64,000 nucleotides of DNA from Nocardioides sp. JS614 (GCF_000015265.1 NC_008699.1:4650001-4714000); one strand, 5' to 3'. Positions 40,478-52,615 are shown, counted from the first letter of the stretch. Translations and numbers: made by a program. Notes: generated by a model from the letters alone, not told the origin.

Positions 40478-41194
40478 TCAGCCGCGCCCGGTGACCGTCG
40501 CGGCCACCGGGACGGGGACCGGGACGGGCACCGGGGTCGGGGCCAGGCGGTCGCCGAGCAGGCCCTCGCGGCGCGCGACCAGCGCGGCCGCGCCGAGGGT
40601 GGCGGCCACGGCGAGGCCGTTGAGCAGCAGCACCGAGACGCTCTTGACGAGCACGAACGTCTCCAGCGACTGCGACTGCAGCAGCCACAGCGTCCACAAC
40701 GCCTTGCCGAGGCAGAGCAGCGCCCAGCCCAGGGTGAGGGAGCGGAACAGCCGGCGGATCGCCGGGCGCCCGTGCAGCTCCTCGTCCATCGGGTAGAAGT
40801 CGCCCGCCAGCCGGGCGACCATCGGCCGCGCGGTCGCGAGCGTGACCAGGAACGTCAGCCCGATCAGGCTGTCGCTGATGATCGGCTGCAGGAAGTAGAG
40901 GTAGGTGCTGTCGGTCAGCAGCGCGATCAGGGTGCGCCCGGTCATCACCACCGCGGTGAGGATCAGCAGGCCCGAGGTACGCCGGCCGGTGAGCGCGCGC
41001 CACGCGATCGCGCCGTACGACCAGGTGAGCGCGGCGAAGATCGCGACCCACACGCCCTCAAGGCGCAGGCAGGTGTAGAAGACCGTGGCGGGGACCGCGC
41101 AGGCGACCAGCAGGTTCACGCCCAGCCTGCGGACCACCGCCCGCAGGCTGGGGCGATGGTCGGGCGGGGCGTCGCGGTCGGTGAGGGTCGTCAT
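40478..41194 (-). CDS. VC0807-type multi-pass membrane protein
   Basis: The 238-residue protein has six or so hydrophobic segments, including LLVACAVPATVFYTCLRL, LYFLQPIISDSLIGLTFLVTL (with one gap) and the late FVLVKSVSVLLLNGLAVAA. Order and length fit the VC0807 family of uncharacterised membrane proteins. The C-terminus ends with a PVPVPVPVPV repeat encoded by a GGGACC-type DNA repeat (40505-40535). Its 3' end is 3 bp from the convergent aldo/keto reductase gene. The function is unknown. Confidence 0.65.
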   Translation of the reverse strand: MTTLTDRDAPPDHRPSLRAVVRRLGVNLLVACAVPATVFYTCLRLEGVWVAIFAALTWSYGAIAWRALTGRRTSGLLILTAVVMTGRTLIALLTDSTYLYFLQPIISDSLIGLTFLVTLATARPMVARLAGDFYPMDEELHGRPAIRRLFRSLTLGWALLCLGKALWTLWLLQSQSLETFVLVKSVSVLLLNGLAVAATLGAAALVARREGLLGDRLAPTPVPVPVPVPVAATVTGRG

Positions 41195-41259
41195 GGGGTC
41201 CCTGTCTGCCGTGCCCGATGGCGCGGTTACCGAAACCCATCGACCGGCATGATGGGAAC

Positions 41260-42912
<1,653 letters not shown>

Positions 42913-42916
42913 CGCC

Positions 42917-43312
42917 TCAGAGGTGGTCGGGGACGATCAGCGCGTCCGGGTCCTGGCGCGGCGGCAGGCACTCGAGGGCCAGCTTGACCAGCGCGACCCG
43001 TGCGGTGAGCAGCGCCTTGCGACGTACGCCGCGCTCGTCACCGAGCCGCTCCTCGACGGCCGTGCGCACCTGCGCGTCGGTGAACGTCGGCCGCTCGCCC
43101 GGGGTCACCTCGACGTCCGGCAGCGCGACCAGGGCGGGCAGCAGCTGGGTGCCGAGCCCGTCGAGCATCTGGAACCGCTCGAAGCGGGACAGCGCCTCCC
43201 ACGCCTCGTCCTCGGTCCGCTGCCCCTTGCGGACCGAGCGGTCCTGGGTCGCGAGCACGCTCTTGGCGGCCCCGGTCAGGGCGACGGTCAGCTCGTGTTC
43301 GGTGAAGCGCAC
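42917..43312 (-). CDS. Conserved actinobacterial protein of unknown function
   Basis: The 131-residue protein begins VRFTEHELTVALTGAAKSVL and contains RFERFQMLDGLGTQLLPAL and PTFTDAQVRTAVEERLG, all predicted helices. I believe similar proteins occur widely in Nocardioides but know no domain name or function. I took GTG 43312 (CAGGCT lies 6 nt upstream); an in-frame GTG at 43330 would add six residues. It ends 4 bp from the convergent pgm stop. Confidence 0.6.
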   Translation of the reverse strand: MRFTEHELTVALTGAAKSVLATQDRSVRKGQRTEDEAWEALSRFERFQMLDGLGTQLLPALVALPDVEVTPGERPTFTDAQVRTAVEERLGDERGVRRKALLTARVALVKLALECLPPRQDPDALIVPDHL

Positions 43313-43349
43313 GGGTCCAGCCTGCCGCACCAGTGGCAGCGGGGTCGAC

Positions 43350-44140
<791 letters not shown>

Positions 44141-44141
<1 letters not shown>

Positions 44142-45952
44142 CACGGGGCCACCTTCTCCTCGAGGACGAAGTCGTCGCCCAGGTAGGCGTCGATCACGGC
44201 GGGGTCGCGCTGGATCTCCTCCGGCGTCCCCGACGCCATCGTCCGGCCCCGGGCGAGCACGTGGATCGGGTCGCACAGCCCCAGCACGAACGGCATGTTG
44301 TGCTCGACGATCAGGAACGTCTTCCCGTAGGAGTTCAGCTCCCGGATCATCTCGCCCATCCGCTCGATGAGCACCGGGTTGATGCCACCGGCCGGCTCGT
44401 CGAGCAGGATCAGCTTGGGATCGAGCATCAGGATCTGGGCCAGCTCGACAAGCTTCTGCTGGCCGTAGGACAGCGCCTGCGCCTTCTGGTCCCGGAAGGC
44501 CCGCATGCCGACGAACTCCAGGAGCTCCTCGGCGGCCTTGGCCTCGGCGCCGCTCACCGCGATCCGGCCGAGCTGGGCGATCGAGAACCTGCGCTGCACC
44601 GCGACGACGTTCTCCAGCACGGTCATCTCCCGGAACAGCCGGGTGATCTGGAAGGTGCGGCCCAGGCCGAGGTGCGCGCGCTGCCAGGACCGCATCCCGT
44701 CGATGCGCCGTCCTTCGAGCCAGATCTCACCGGACTCGGCACGGATCGTGTCGTCGATCAGGTTGAACAGCGTGGTCTTGCCCGAGCCGTTCGGCCCGAT
44801 CAGGCCGGTGATCGAGCCCTCCGGCACGGCGAACGACGCACCGTCGACCGCCTTCACGCCGCCGAAGTGGCGCTTGAGGTTCTTGACCTCGAGCAGGGCC
44901 CGGTCCGGGATCTTGCTGCGGTCGACCAGGTGCACCCGGTCGGTGATCGAGGCCAGGCTGCCGCCGGTGCCGATCCGGGCGCCGACCAGGCCGGCCTTGC
45001 CGCGGGTACGGCGCCAGCTGAGCGCCGACTCGATCGCCGGGATGATGCCCTTGGGCAGGAAGATCACCACCGCCATCAGCAGCCCGCCGAACAGGAACAG
45101 CCGGGTATTGCCGCCGCCCCAGTCGTTGTTGGCCATCTCGTTGAGCCACTCGACCAGGAACGCGCCGATCACCGGGCCCCACAGGGTGGCCTTGCCGCCG
45201 ATCAGCATCGAGAGGACCAGCTGGACGCTGATCAGGATGCTGAACATGCCGCGCGGGTCGATGAAGGTCAGGTAGTAGCCATAGACCGCGCCGGCCATCC
45301 CCACGAAGAGGGCGCTGGCCATGAAGGCGATGATCTTCTGCACCGGCAGGTTGATGCCGATCGTCGCGGCCTTGGTCTCGTCCTCGCGAATCGCGATCAG
45401 GCCCATCCCGAGCTTGGTGCGGCGGATCCACCAGGTCATCAGCAGCTGGAGGGCCAAGATGGCCACCAGCACGTAGTAGAACGGCCAGTTCATGATGTCG
45501 CGGTCCCAGGTGGGCAGCGGCAGCGTCAGACCGGTGGTGCCGTTGGTCAACGACACCCAGTTGACCGCGATCACCTGCACCAGGAACAGGAACGCGACGG
45601 TGATGATCACGAACGCCGGGCCGCGGGAGCGCAGCGACACGAACCCGAGGATCAGCGCCACGCCCGCCGCCACGATCCCGCCGAGCGGCACCCACAGCCA
45701 CGGGCTGGCGTCGGGGTACCTCCCCGCGAGCACGCCGATGGTGTAGCCGCCGAGGCCGAGGAACGCGCCCTGGCCCAGGGAGATGTAGCCGGCGAAGCCG
45801 GAGATGATGTTCAGCCCGCTGGCACCGACCGCGAAGATCAGCGACAGGATGATCATGTTCTGGTAGTAGATGTCGTCGCTGAGCATCGGGTAGGCGACGA
45901 GCAGGACGCCCGCGGCGAGGGCGACCGCCCGGCCCAGCCAGATCGGTTTCAT
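44141..45952 (-). CDS. Fused branched-chain amino acid permease and ATPase (LivM-LivG)
   Basis: The 603-residue protein joins two subunits. Residues 1 to about 310 are a LivM permease (IISGFAGYISLGQGAFLGLG, RSRGPAFVIITVAF, IREDETKAATIGI, IDPRGMFSILISVQ). From about 345 it is a LivG ATPase (GLIGPNGSGKTTLFN, LGRTFQITRLF, LSYGQQKLVELAQIL, LILLDEPAGGI). The signature is LSYGQQ instead of LSGGQ, which is normal for LivG. Such fusions are known in actinobacteria. It overlaps livH by ATGA upstream. The substrate could be branched-chain amino acids, urea or another amide. Confidence 0.92.
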
Positions 45953-46833
45953 GCTGCTACTGCATCCTCTCGGAGTCGGGTGCCGAGCAGTCCCTGCGGG
46001 CGGATCAGCAGCACCAGGAACACGATGGCGTACGGGACGGCGGTTGCCCAGGAGGGCGACACGTAGGCGGCGGTCAGCGTCTCGGCGATGCCGAAGATGA
46101 GCGCGCCGAGGACCGCGCCGTTGAGGCTCCCGAGGCCGCCGAGCACCACGATCGCGAGCAACCGCGCGATCCACTGGTAGTGCGAGCCGGGGACGAACGG
46201 GTAGAGCACCCCGGTGATCGCACCGCCGGCACCGGCGGCCGCGATCCCGAGCGCGAACACGAGAGCCGCGACCGCGCTCACCTTGATGCCGACCAGCTCT
46301 GCGGACGACGGGTTCGTCGCCGCCGCGCGGATCGCCCGGCCCAGCCACGTCTTGGTCAGCACGCCCCACAGCAGGACGAGGACCACGACCGCGATCAGGC
46401 CGCCGTACACCTGGGCCTTCGGGAGGAACAGACCCCCGAAGATGAAGGACTCATCGGCGTACGACGGCCGGACCGCCGTCGAGTTGTTGCCCCAGATCTC
46501 CCCCATCGCACCCTCGACCACCAGCGCCAGCCCGAAGGTGAGCAGCACCGTCGACGCCATCGGCGCCGTGCGGATCGGGGACACGACGACCTTGTAGGTG
46601 ACCCACCCGAGCGCGAACACGATCGGGGTCGTGATCACGATCGCGAGCAACGGGTCGATGCCGAACGCGTCCCACAGCCAGTAGGTGATGAACGAGGCCA
46701 GGATCAGGAACGCGCCGTGGGCGATGTTGATCACCCGCATGACACCGAAGATCAGGGTCAACCCACTCGCCGCGAGGGCGTACACGCCGCCCAGCAGCAG
46801 GCCGAGGAGGAGGTTCTGGAGCAGCTCGGTCAT
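45949..46833 (-). CDS. Branched-chain amino acid ABC permease (LivH-type)
   Basis: The 294-residue membrane protein has eight or so helices and LivH features: GGVYALAASGLTLIFGVMRV, INIAHGAFLILASFITYWL, IRAAATNPSSAELVGI with the EAA-like loop, and LGGLGSLNGAVLGALIFG. It forms the second half of the transmembrane channel with the LivM part of the fused protein. Its start at 46833 overlaps the binding-protein stop by one base, and its stop overlaps the fusion gene start. Confidence 0.92.
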   Translation of the reverse strand: MTELLQNLLLGLLLGGVYALAASGLTLIFGVMRVINIAHGAFLILASFITYWLWDAFGIDPLLAIVITTPIVFALGWVTYKVVVSPIRTAPMASTVLLTFGLALVVEGAMGEIWGNNSTAVRPSYADESFIFGGLFLPKAQVYGGLIAVVVLVLLWGVLTKTWLGRAIRAAATNPSSAELVGIKVSAVAALVFALGIAAAGAGGAITGVLYPFVPGSHYQWIARLLAIVVLGGLGSLNGAVLGALIFGIAETLTAAYVSPSWATAVPYAIVFLVLLIRPQGLLGTRLREDAVAA

Positions 46834-48074
46834 CAGCCACCGGCCCCCGGGTGCCAGCCGGGCTCGATGTCCGCGGTGGACACGTCGGCCGGCAGCACGA
46901 TCTCGGGCTTGCCGTTCTGCCACTGGCCGATCAGGAACTCACCGGTCGGCGCGCCGGTCTCGTCCCAGGACAGCGAGCCCAGAATCGTGTCGACCTCGTT
47001 CTCGCGCAGCCAGCTCGCCATCGCCTCCTGGTCGTCGATGTTGCCCACGGCCTCGACGGCCGCCTGCATCACCTGGGCCGCGGCGTAGCCGTCGGCGGCG
47101 TCCTCGGGGACCTCGTCGGTGCCGAACATCTCCTTGTACTTGGCGACGAACTCGGCGTTGCCGGGGGTGTCGGCCTCAGGCGAGTGGCTGACCGCGTAGA
47201 TGACGCCCTCGGTGTTCTCCATGCCGATGCCGTCGCTGTACTGCGCACCGAAGGACGGGGCGTTGGTCTCGTAGAACATGCCAGGGGTGAAGTCGGCCTT
47301 GAGCATCGAGCGGGTCAGGCCGATGCCGTCCTCGAACTGCGCACCGTGCACGACCAGGTCGGGGTCCGCGTTCTTCATGGCGTTGACGATCGTGTCGAAG
47401 TTCTTGGTGTCGATCGCGTAGGTCTCCTGGTAGACCGTCTCCACGCCCGCGGCCTCGAGGATCTCCTGGATGCCGGCCACGTTGGGCGCGGCGAACGGGT
47501 CGTCGAGGGTCGGGTACGCCGCGGTCTTCGGCCGCTGGTCCTCCGGGAGGGCGGCGACCCACTCGGCGAACACCTTGCCCTGCAGGTTCGAGGTCGCCTG
47601 CTGGGTGAAGAAGAGGTACTTGAAGCCGCGGTTGAACATGTCGGGCGAGCCGCCCGCGGGCTCGACGTACAGCATCTGGTTCTTCTCCGCGACCGCCGAG
47701 GCGGGCAGGTTGAGCAGCGAGGAGAAGGTCCCGAGAAGGAGGTCGACCTTGTCCTGGCTGATCAGCGCGTTGTAGTCGGTGACCACGGTGTTCTGGTTCG
47801 AGGCGTCGTCCTTGACGACGAGCTCGACCTCCCGGCCCAGGAGGCCGCCGGCATCGTTGACCATCTCCTGCCAGACCTCGTAGCCCTGCTTTGCCGCCTG
47901 GCCGGGCTGGGAGAACTCGCCGGTCAGCGGGAGCGAGGAGCCGATCCGGATCGGGCCGGAGCTGTCGCCACCGCCGCCTTCCGAGTCGTCACCACCGCAG
48001 GCTGCCAGTCCGAGCGCCAGCACTCCGGTCAGGGCCACGGCTGTCCAAGCCTGGCGAAGCGAAACGTGCGACAT
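46833..48074 (-). CDS. Substrate-binding lipoprotein of the Liv-type ABC transporter
   Basis: The 413-residue protein begins MSHVSLRQAWTAVALTGVLA and has the lipobox LAACGG. A Ser/Gly/Asp linker and a two-lobed periplasmic-binding fold of the Leu/Ile/Val type follow (IRIGSSLPLTGEFSQPGQAA, LVVKDDASNQNTVVTDYNAL). It captures the ligand outside and hands it to the permeases. ATG 48074 has GAGGAGGAAGA just upstream, the strongest ribosome site in the window, which suits a binding protein made in excess. A LacI-type operator lies 32 bp upstream. Confidence 0.92.
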   Translation of the reverse strand: MSHVSLRQAWTAVALTGVLALGLAACGGDDSEGGGGDSSGPIRIGSSLPLTGEFSQPGQAAKQGYEVWQEMVNDAGGLLGREVELVVKDDASNQNTVVTDYNALISQDKVDLLLGTFSSLLNLPASAVAEKNQMLYVEPAGGSPDMFNRGFKYLFFTQQATSNLQGKVFAEWVAALPEDQRPKTAAYPTLDDPFAAPNVAGIQEILEAAGVETVYQETYAIDTKNFDTIVNAMKNADPDLVVHGAQFEDGIGLTRSMLKADFTPGMFYETNAPSFGAQYSDGIGMENTEGVIYAVSHSPEADTPGNAEFVAKYKEMFGTDEVPEDAADGYAAAQVMQAAVEAVGNIDDQEAMASWLRENEVDTILGSLSWDETGAPTGEFLIGQWQNGKPEIVLPADVSTADIEPGWHPGAGG

Positions 48075-48105
48075 TCTTCCTCCTCGGTGCTGCACTCATG
48101 ATTGT

Positions 48106-48119
48106 CGCAATCGATTGCG
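48106..48119. promoter_or_regulatory. LacI-type operator in the liv promoter
   Basis: CGCAATCGATTGCG is a perfect 14-bp palindrome with the central CG and CAAnCGnTTG core of LacI-family operators. It lies 32 bp upstream of the binding-protein start. A related core is at 48233-48242. Confidence 0.6.
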
Positions 48120-48232
48120 GCATCCGCAGTCTTGTGAAGGGCGCCACAGTCTGTCAAGCATTTCCCCGCATATGGCGGGACGGCAGCCCTCGCGGGGACC
48201 GCACCGGCGGCGGCCATTGAGCAGGTCTCTTG

Positions 48233-48242
48233 CAAACGGTTG
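48233..48242. promoter_or_regulatory. Second LacI-like core, near the flavoprotein gene
   Basis: CAAACGGTTG has the CAAnCGnTTG core, with inner positions not self-complementary. It lies 22 bp upstream of the rightward flavoprotein gene, so one LacI-type regulator, not encoded in this window, may control both divergent units. Confidence 0.45.
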
Positions 48243-48264
48243 TGGTCCGTGTCAGCCTCACCCC

Positions 48265-49836
48265 ATGACTTCGCAGCCGGTCCCGGACCTGCCCGCGCAG
48301 GCCGAGGTGGTCGTCGTCGGCGCCGGCCACAACTCGCTGATCGCCGCGGCGTACCTGGCCCGAGCGGGTCTCGAGGTGCTGGTGCTCGAGGCGAACGAGA
48401 CGCCGGGCGGCAACACCCGCACCGAGCAGCTGACCCTGCCGGGCTTCGCCCACGACTCGTGCAGCAGCGCGCACGTGCTGATCCAGAACAACCCGCTGAT
48501 CCGCGACGACGAGCTCGGCCTGCTCGCCGACCACGGCCTGGAGTACCTCGCGACCGACCCGGCGGTGGTGATGCCCCAGCAGGACGGCGACGTGCTCGTG
48601 ATGCACCGCGACCTGGAGGGCACCGCCGCCGAGATCGCCCGGTGGTCCAGCGCCGACGCGCGTGCTTTCGAGGAGCTCGTGGGCCAGTGGCGCGGCGGGC
48701 TCTCGGCCGCGCACGGGCGCTGGAGCTCGCACCTGCCCCAGCCCGACGACGACGCGAGCCGGCGTTACCTCGCCCTGCGCCGCCGCAGCGCCTGGGACGT
48801 CGTGCACGAGCAGTTCACCCATCCGGTCATCCGCTCCTTCGTGCTCTGGCTGGCGATGGCCACGATCCAGGATCCCCGCCGACCCGGCACCGGCTTCCTG
48901 CCATCCTCCCTGGTCGCCGGCCGCCTCGACTTCGGATGGAGCACACCGGTCGGCGGCAGCCAGGCGCTGCCGGACGCGCTCGTCCGGCTGATCGAGAAGC
49001 ACGGCGGCCGCGTGGTCTGCTCCAGCCCGGTCACCGGCATCGGCGCCGACTCCTCCGGTGTCCGGACGGTCCGGGTGGCCGGCGGGCAGGAGGTCCGGGT
49101 CGGTCGGGCGGTGGTCGCCGGCGGCCACGTCGCGAAGCTCGGTGCGCTGCTCGAGGGCCGTGAGCCCACCCCCGACCTGGTCGCCGCCCGGGAGGCCTGG
49201 CGCCCCGGCCTGAGCGTGCTCGCGGTGCACGCGGCGCTGCGCGCGGACCTCGGCTTCGGCCCGGACCGCATCCCCGCGGCCGCCGCCGGGCTCGGCACCA
49301 CCGGCGGGATGCTGCGGCACCTGGAGCGCTTCGCCGTCGGCGAGCCCGACGCGGACGACCCCTGGCTGCTGGTGGTGAACCAGACCGCGGTGGACCCCAC
49401 CCGGGCGCCCGACGGCGGCGGGACGTTCAAGATCCTGACGATCGCGCCGTACGCCCTCTCCGGCGGACGGGCCTGGGCCGACGTCAAGGACGAGTACGGC
49501 GAGCGCCTGCTCGAGCTGGTCCGGCGCCGCTCGCACGGGCTCGCGCCGGCGGACCTCCTCGAGCTGAGCACCGAGTCGCCGATCGACGTGGCCGCGCACA
49601 ACCCGCAGAACATCGGCGGCTCCTGCCACGGCGGGGAGTTCTGGCTCGACGGCAGGTACGACGGCGAGGTGGTCGCGGGCTGGCAGCGCTACGACACCGA
49701 CGTGCCGGGGCTGTTCCTCACCGGCGCGACCGTCCACCCCGGCGGCTCGGTCTCGGGCCGCCCCGGCCGCAACGCCGCCCGCGCCGTGCTCACCGGCCTC
49801 GGCCTCGACCCGCTGCAGGTGATGGGCCCCGGCTGA
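48265..49836 (+). CDS. CrtI/PYROXD2-like FAD-dependent oxidoreductase
   Basis: The 523-residue protein starts with the dinucleotide-binding loop VVVVGAGHNSLIAAAYLARAG and the EAN-x-xPGGNTRTE follow-up. It ends with the FAD-contacting segment GLFLTGATVHPGGSVSGRPG, with RNAARAVL after it. This is the phytoene-desaturase/PYROXD2 type. No carotenoid genes are near, so pigment desaturation is not implied. The ATG at 48265 follows CAGCCT by 6 nt. It is divergent from the liv operon and shares a LacI-like operator pair, so it may act on the imported compound. The substrate is unknown. Confidence 0.82.
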   Translation: MTSQPVPDLPAQAEVVVVGAGHNSLIAAAYLARAGLEVLVLEANETPGGNTRTEQLTLPGFAHDSCSSAHVLIQNNPLIRDDELGLLADHGLEYLATDPAVVMPQQDGDVLVMHRDLEGTAAEIARWSSADARAFEELVGQWRGGLSAAHGRWSSHLPQPDDDASRRYLALRRRSAWDVVHEQFTHPVIRSFVLWLAMATIQDPRRPGTGFLPSSLVAGRLDFGWSTPVGGSQALPDALVRLIEKHGGRVVCSSPVTGIGADSSGVRTVRVAGGQEVRVGRAVVAGGHVAKLGALLEGREPTPDLVAAREAWRPGLSVLAVHAALRADLGFGPDRIPAAAAGLGTTGGMLRHLERFAVGEPDADDPWLLVVNQTAVDPTRAPDGGGTFKILTIAPYALSGGRAWADVKDEYGERLLELVRRRSHGLAPADLLELSTESPIDVAAHNPQNIGGSCHGGEFWLDGRYDGEVVAGWQRYDTDVPGLFLTGATVHPGGSVSGRPGRNAARAVLTGLGLDPLQVMGPG

Positions 49837-49876
49837 TCGCCGGTGCGCCCTGCCGGCGGGGGCTAGGTTGAGGTCC

Positions 49877-50809
49877 GTGGGCGTCATCGAGACCATGGGC
49901 CTGACCAAGGAGTACCCACGCGTCACGGCGCTCGACCACCTCGACGTCACGGTCGCCGACGGCGTCACCGGCCTCGTGGGCGCCAACGGCGCCGGCAAGT
50001 CGACGCTGATCAAGATCCTGCTGGGGCTGGTGCCCGCGACCAGCGGCAGCGCCACGGTGCTCGGCCACGACGTCGCCACGGAGGGCGGCCGGATCCGGTC
50101 GCTGGTGGGCTACATGCCCGAGCACGACTGCCTGCCCGCCGACATGTCCGCCAGCGACCTGGTCGTGCACCTGGGCCAGATATCCGGGCTGCCGTACGCC
50201 GCGGCGCGCGAGCGAGCCGCCGACGTGCTGCGCCACGTCGGGCTGGCCGAGGAGCGGTACCGCCCGATCGGCGGCTACTCGACCGGCATGAAGCAGCGCG
50301 CCAAGCTGGCGCAGGCGCTCGTGCACGACCCGCGGCTGGTGCTGCTCGACGAGCCCACCAACGGACTGGACCCCTCCTCGCGCGACGACATGCTCGCGCT
50401 GGTGCGGCGGATCGGCCGCGAGTTCGGCATCGCCGTGCTCGTCACCTCGCACCTGCTCGGCGAGCTCGAGCGGGTGAGCGACCACGTCGTGGTGCTCGAC
50501 GGCGGCCGGCTGCTGCGCTCGTCGGCGACGACCGACTTCCTGCACGCGACCGGCAGCCTGCTCGTGGAGGTGCAGGGCCGGCCCGACGCCGATCGGCTGC
50601 TCGGGCAGGCGCTGGTGGACGCCGGCCTGACCGCGCGGCCGGCCGAGGGCACGCTGGTCGAGGTGGAGGTGCGCGACGAGACCACGCCGGACGTGGTCCG
50701 CGACCTCACCGTCGACCTGGGGCTCGGACTGGTGCGGATGCAGGAGCGGCACCACCGGATCGAGGACGTCTTCCGGGAGGGAGGTGCCGGCAGTGTCCAG
50801 CCGACCTGA
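49877..50809 (+). CDS. ABC-2 type transporter ATPase
   Basis: The 310-residue protein has Walker A GANGAGKST, a Q-loop region GYMPEHDCLPADMS, signature YSTGMKQRAKLAQAL, Walker B VLLLDEPTNGL and H-loop VTSHLLGEL. The C-terminal 80 residues form the extra domain common in exporter ATPases. GTG 49877 follows TAGGTT by 7 nt, a leaderless start; the frame opens earlier at TTG 49868. It is first in a four-gene export operon and pairs with the permease whose gene overlaps its end by 17 bp. Confidence 0.9.
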   Translation: MGVIETMGLTKEYPRVTALDHLDVTVADGVTGLVGANGAGKSTLIKILLGLVPATSGSATVLGHDVATEGGRIRSLVGYMPEHDCLPADMSASDLVVHLGQISGLPYAAARERAADVLRHVGLAEERYRPIGGYSTGMKQRAKLAQALVHDPRLVLLDEPTNGLDPSSRDDMLALVRRIGREFGIAVLVTSHLLGELERVSDHVVVLDGGRLLRSSATTDFLHATGSLLVEVQGRPDADRLLGQALVDAGLTARPAEGTLVEVEVRDETTPDVVRDLTVDLGLGLVRMQERHHRIEDVFREGGAGSVQPT

Positions 50810-51704
50810 GGACAGCCGCCTGCCGGCCGGCGTCATCCATGACCTCGGCTACCGGCCGTACGCCGGGCCGCGGCTCGGCGAGGGCCCGGTGGCGTGGGCG
50901 TTCTTCCTCACCGGCCTGCGGAACACCTACGGCCTGGGCCGCTCGGCGCGCTCGAAGGTGCTGCCGATGATCCTGCTCGGGCTGATGCTGCTGCCCGCGC
51001 TGATCCTGGTCGGCGTGCTGGTGCAGGCCAAGAACCTGCTCGACCTGGACGAGCAGATCGTCGCGTACTCGACGTACCCGCTCACGACCCAGCTGCTGAT
51101 CTCGGTGTTCGTCGCCGCGCAGGCGCCGGCGCTGATCTCGCGCGACCTGCGGTTCCGCACGATCACGCTCTACCTGGCGCGGCCGATGCGGCGCGGGGTG
51201 TACGTGGTGGTGCGGCTGGCGTCGCTGACGGTGGCGACGTTCGTGCTGATCGCGGCGCCGCTGCTGCTGATGTACCTCGGCGGGCTGCTGGCGGACCTGC
51301 CCCCGGGCCGGGAGACCGGCCGGTTCCTCGGGGCCGTCGTGGGCGCCGCGCTGCTCGCCGCCTGCCTGGCCGGCCTGGCCGCGCTGGTCGCCGCGTTCAC
51401 GGTCCGGCGCGGGCTGGCCGTCGCCGCGGTGATCGTGGTGCTGCTGGTCAGCTACACGGTGGTGTCGACGATCCAGGGCATCGCCGACGAGTCCGGCCAC
51501 GCGGCCGTGGGCGAGGTGGCGGGCCTGTTCTCGCCGTACACGCTGATCAACGGGCTGCAGGTGTTCCTGTTCGACTCGCCCGAGGCCACCCCGACGCCGC
51601 CGGACGGCACCGCGATGGGGCTGCTGTACGTCGTCGCCACGGCGCTCATGGTCCTCGGCGCGATCGGCGGGCTGCTGCTGCGCTACCGGAGGGTCGAGTC
51701 CTGA
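50793..51704 (+). CDS. ABC-2 type transporter permease
   Basis: The 303-residue protein has six membrane helices: one after the short cytosolic start (VLPMILLGLMLLPALILVGV), then LLISVFVAAQAPALISRDL, VVVRLASLTVATFVLIAAPL, LLAACLAGLAALVAAF, VAAVIVVLLVSYTVV and a final LLYVVATALMVLGAIGG. The RDLRFRTITLYLARP loop is typical of ABC-2 exporters. I chose GTG 50793 because GGAGGGAGG lies 9 bases upstream; GTG 50784 is also possible. It overlaps the next ATPase gene by TGATG. The export substrate is unknown. Confidence 0.87.
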   Translation: MSSRPEDSRLPAGVIHDLGYRPYAGPRLGEGPVAWAFFLTGLRNTYGLGRSARSKVLPMILLGLMLLPALILVGVLVQAKNLLDLDEQIVAYSTYPLTTQLLISVFVAAQAPALISRDLRFRTITLYLARPMRRGVYVVVRLASLTVATFVLIAAPLLLMYLGGLLADLPPGRETGRFLGAVVGAALLAACLAGLAALVAAFTVRRGLAVAAVIVVLLVSYTVVSTIQGIADESGHAAVGEVAGLFSPYTLINGLQVFLFDSPEATPTPPDGTAMGLLYVVATALMVLGAIGGLLLRYRRVES

Positions 51705-52615
51705 TGGAGATCCGGATCGACCACGTGTCGCGGTGGTTCCACAACGTCGTCGCGGTCAACGACGTCACGATGACGATCGGGCCGGGCGTCACCGGGCTGC
51801 TCGGGCCCAACGGTGCCGGGAAGTCCACGCTGATCGCGATGATGTCCGGGTTCCTCGCGCCGTCCACCGGCACCGTCACGCTCGACGACGAGCCGTTGTG
51901 GCGCAACGAGCAGGTGTACCGCAAGGTCGGTCTGGTGCCCGAGCGGGAGGCGCTGTTCGACTACCTCACCGGTCGCCAGTTCGTGGTGGCGAACGCCGAG
52001 CTGCACGGCCTGCCCGACCCCGGGGCGGCGGCGCAGCGGGCGATCGCGCTGATCGAGATGACCGACGCGCAGGACCGGGAGATCGCCACCTACTCCAAGG
52101 GCATGCGGCAGCGGATCAAGATGGCCTCCGCGCTGGTGCACGACCCCGGCGTACTGCTGCTCGACGAGCCGTTCAACGGGATGGATCCGCGGCAGCGGAT
52201 CCACCTGATGGAGCTGCTGCGCACGATGGGCGCCGAGGGCCGCACGGTGCTGTTCAGCTCGCACATCCTCGAGGAGGTCGAGCAGGTCGCCCGCCAGATC
52301 GAGGTGGTGGTCGCGGGCCGGCACGCGGCGTCGGGCGACTTCGGCGCGATCCGCCGGCTGATGACCGACCGGCCGAACCGGTTCGTGCTGCGCACCGGCG
52401 ACGACCGGCTGATGGCCTCGGTGCTGCTCGCCGACCCGTCGGTCCGCGGAGCCCTGCTGCGCTCGGAGGGCGGGATCGAGCTGGAGGCCTCGGACTTCGG
52501 CCGGTTCAGCGAGGTGCTGCCGCGGCTGGCCCGTGAGCACGGCGTACGCCTGCACGAGGTGACCCCGACCGACGAGTCCCTGGAGAGCGTCTTCTCCTAC
52601 CTGGTGTCGTCATGA
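51704..52615 (+). CDS. ABC-2 type transporter ATPase (second)
   Basis: The 303-residue protein has Walker A GPNGAGKST, signature YSKGMRQRIKMASAL, Walker B VLLLDEPFNGMD and H-loop FSSHILEEVE. It overlaps the upstream permease stop (TGATG) and the downstream permease start (ATGA). Two ATPase-permease pairs in one operon suggest either two exporters or one heteromeric exporter. A 70-residue C-terminal domain follows the ATPase core. Confidence 0.9.
   Translation: MEIRIDHVSRWFHNVVAVNDVTMTIGPGVTGLLGPNGAGKSTLIAMMSGFLAPSTGTVTLDDEPLWRNEQVYRKVGLVPEREALFDYLTGRQFVVANAELHGLPDPGAAAQRAIALIEMTDAQDREIATYSKGMRQRIKMASALVHDPGVLLLDEPFNGMDPRQRIHLMELLRTMGAEGRTVLFSSHILEEVEQVARQIEVVVAGRHAASGDFGAIRRLMTDRPNRFVLRTGDDRLMASVLLADPSVRGALLRSEGGIELEASDFGRFSEVLPRLAREHGVRLHEVTPTDESLESVFSYLVSS

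Noticed and set aside
44261..46066. 601-residue forward frame opposite the liv genes
   Set aside because: It is antisense to a recognisable permease-ATPase fusion; composition is His/Arg/Asp-rich with no domain.
48265..49836. Carotenoid desaturase of a pigment cluster
   Set aside because: The fold type fits but no crtB, crtE or other carotenoid gene is nearby; the context is a transporter instead.
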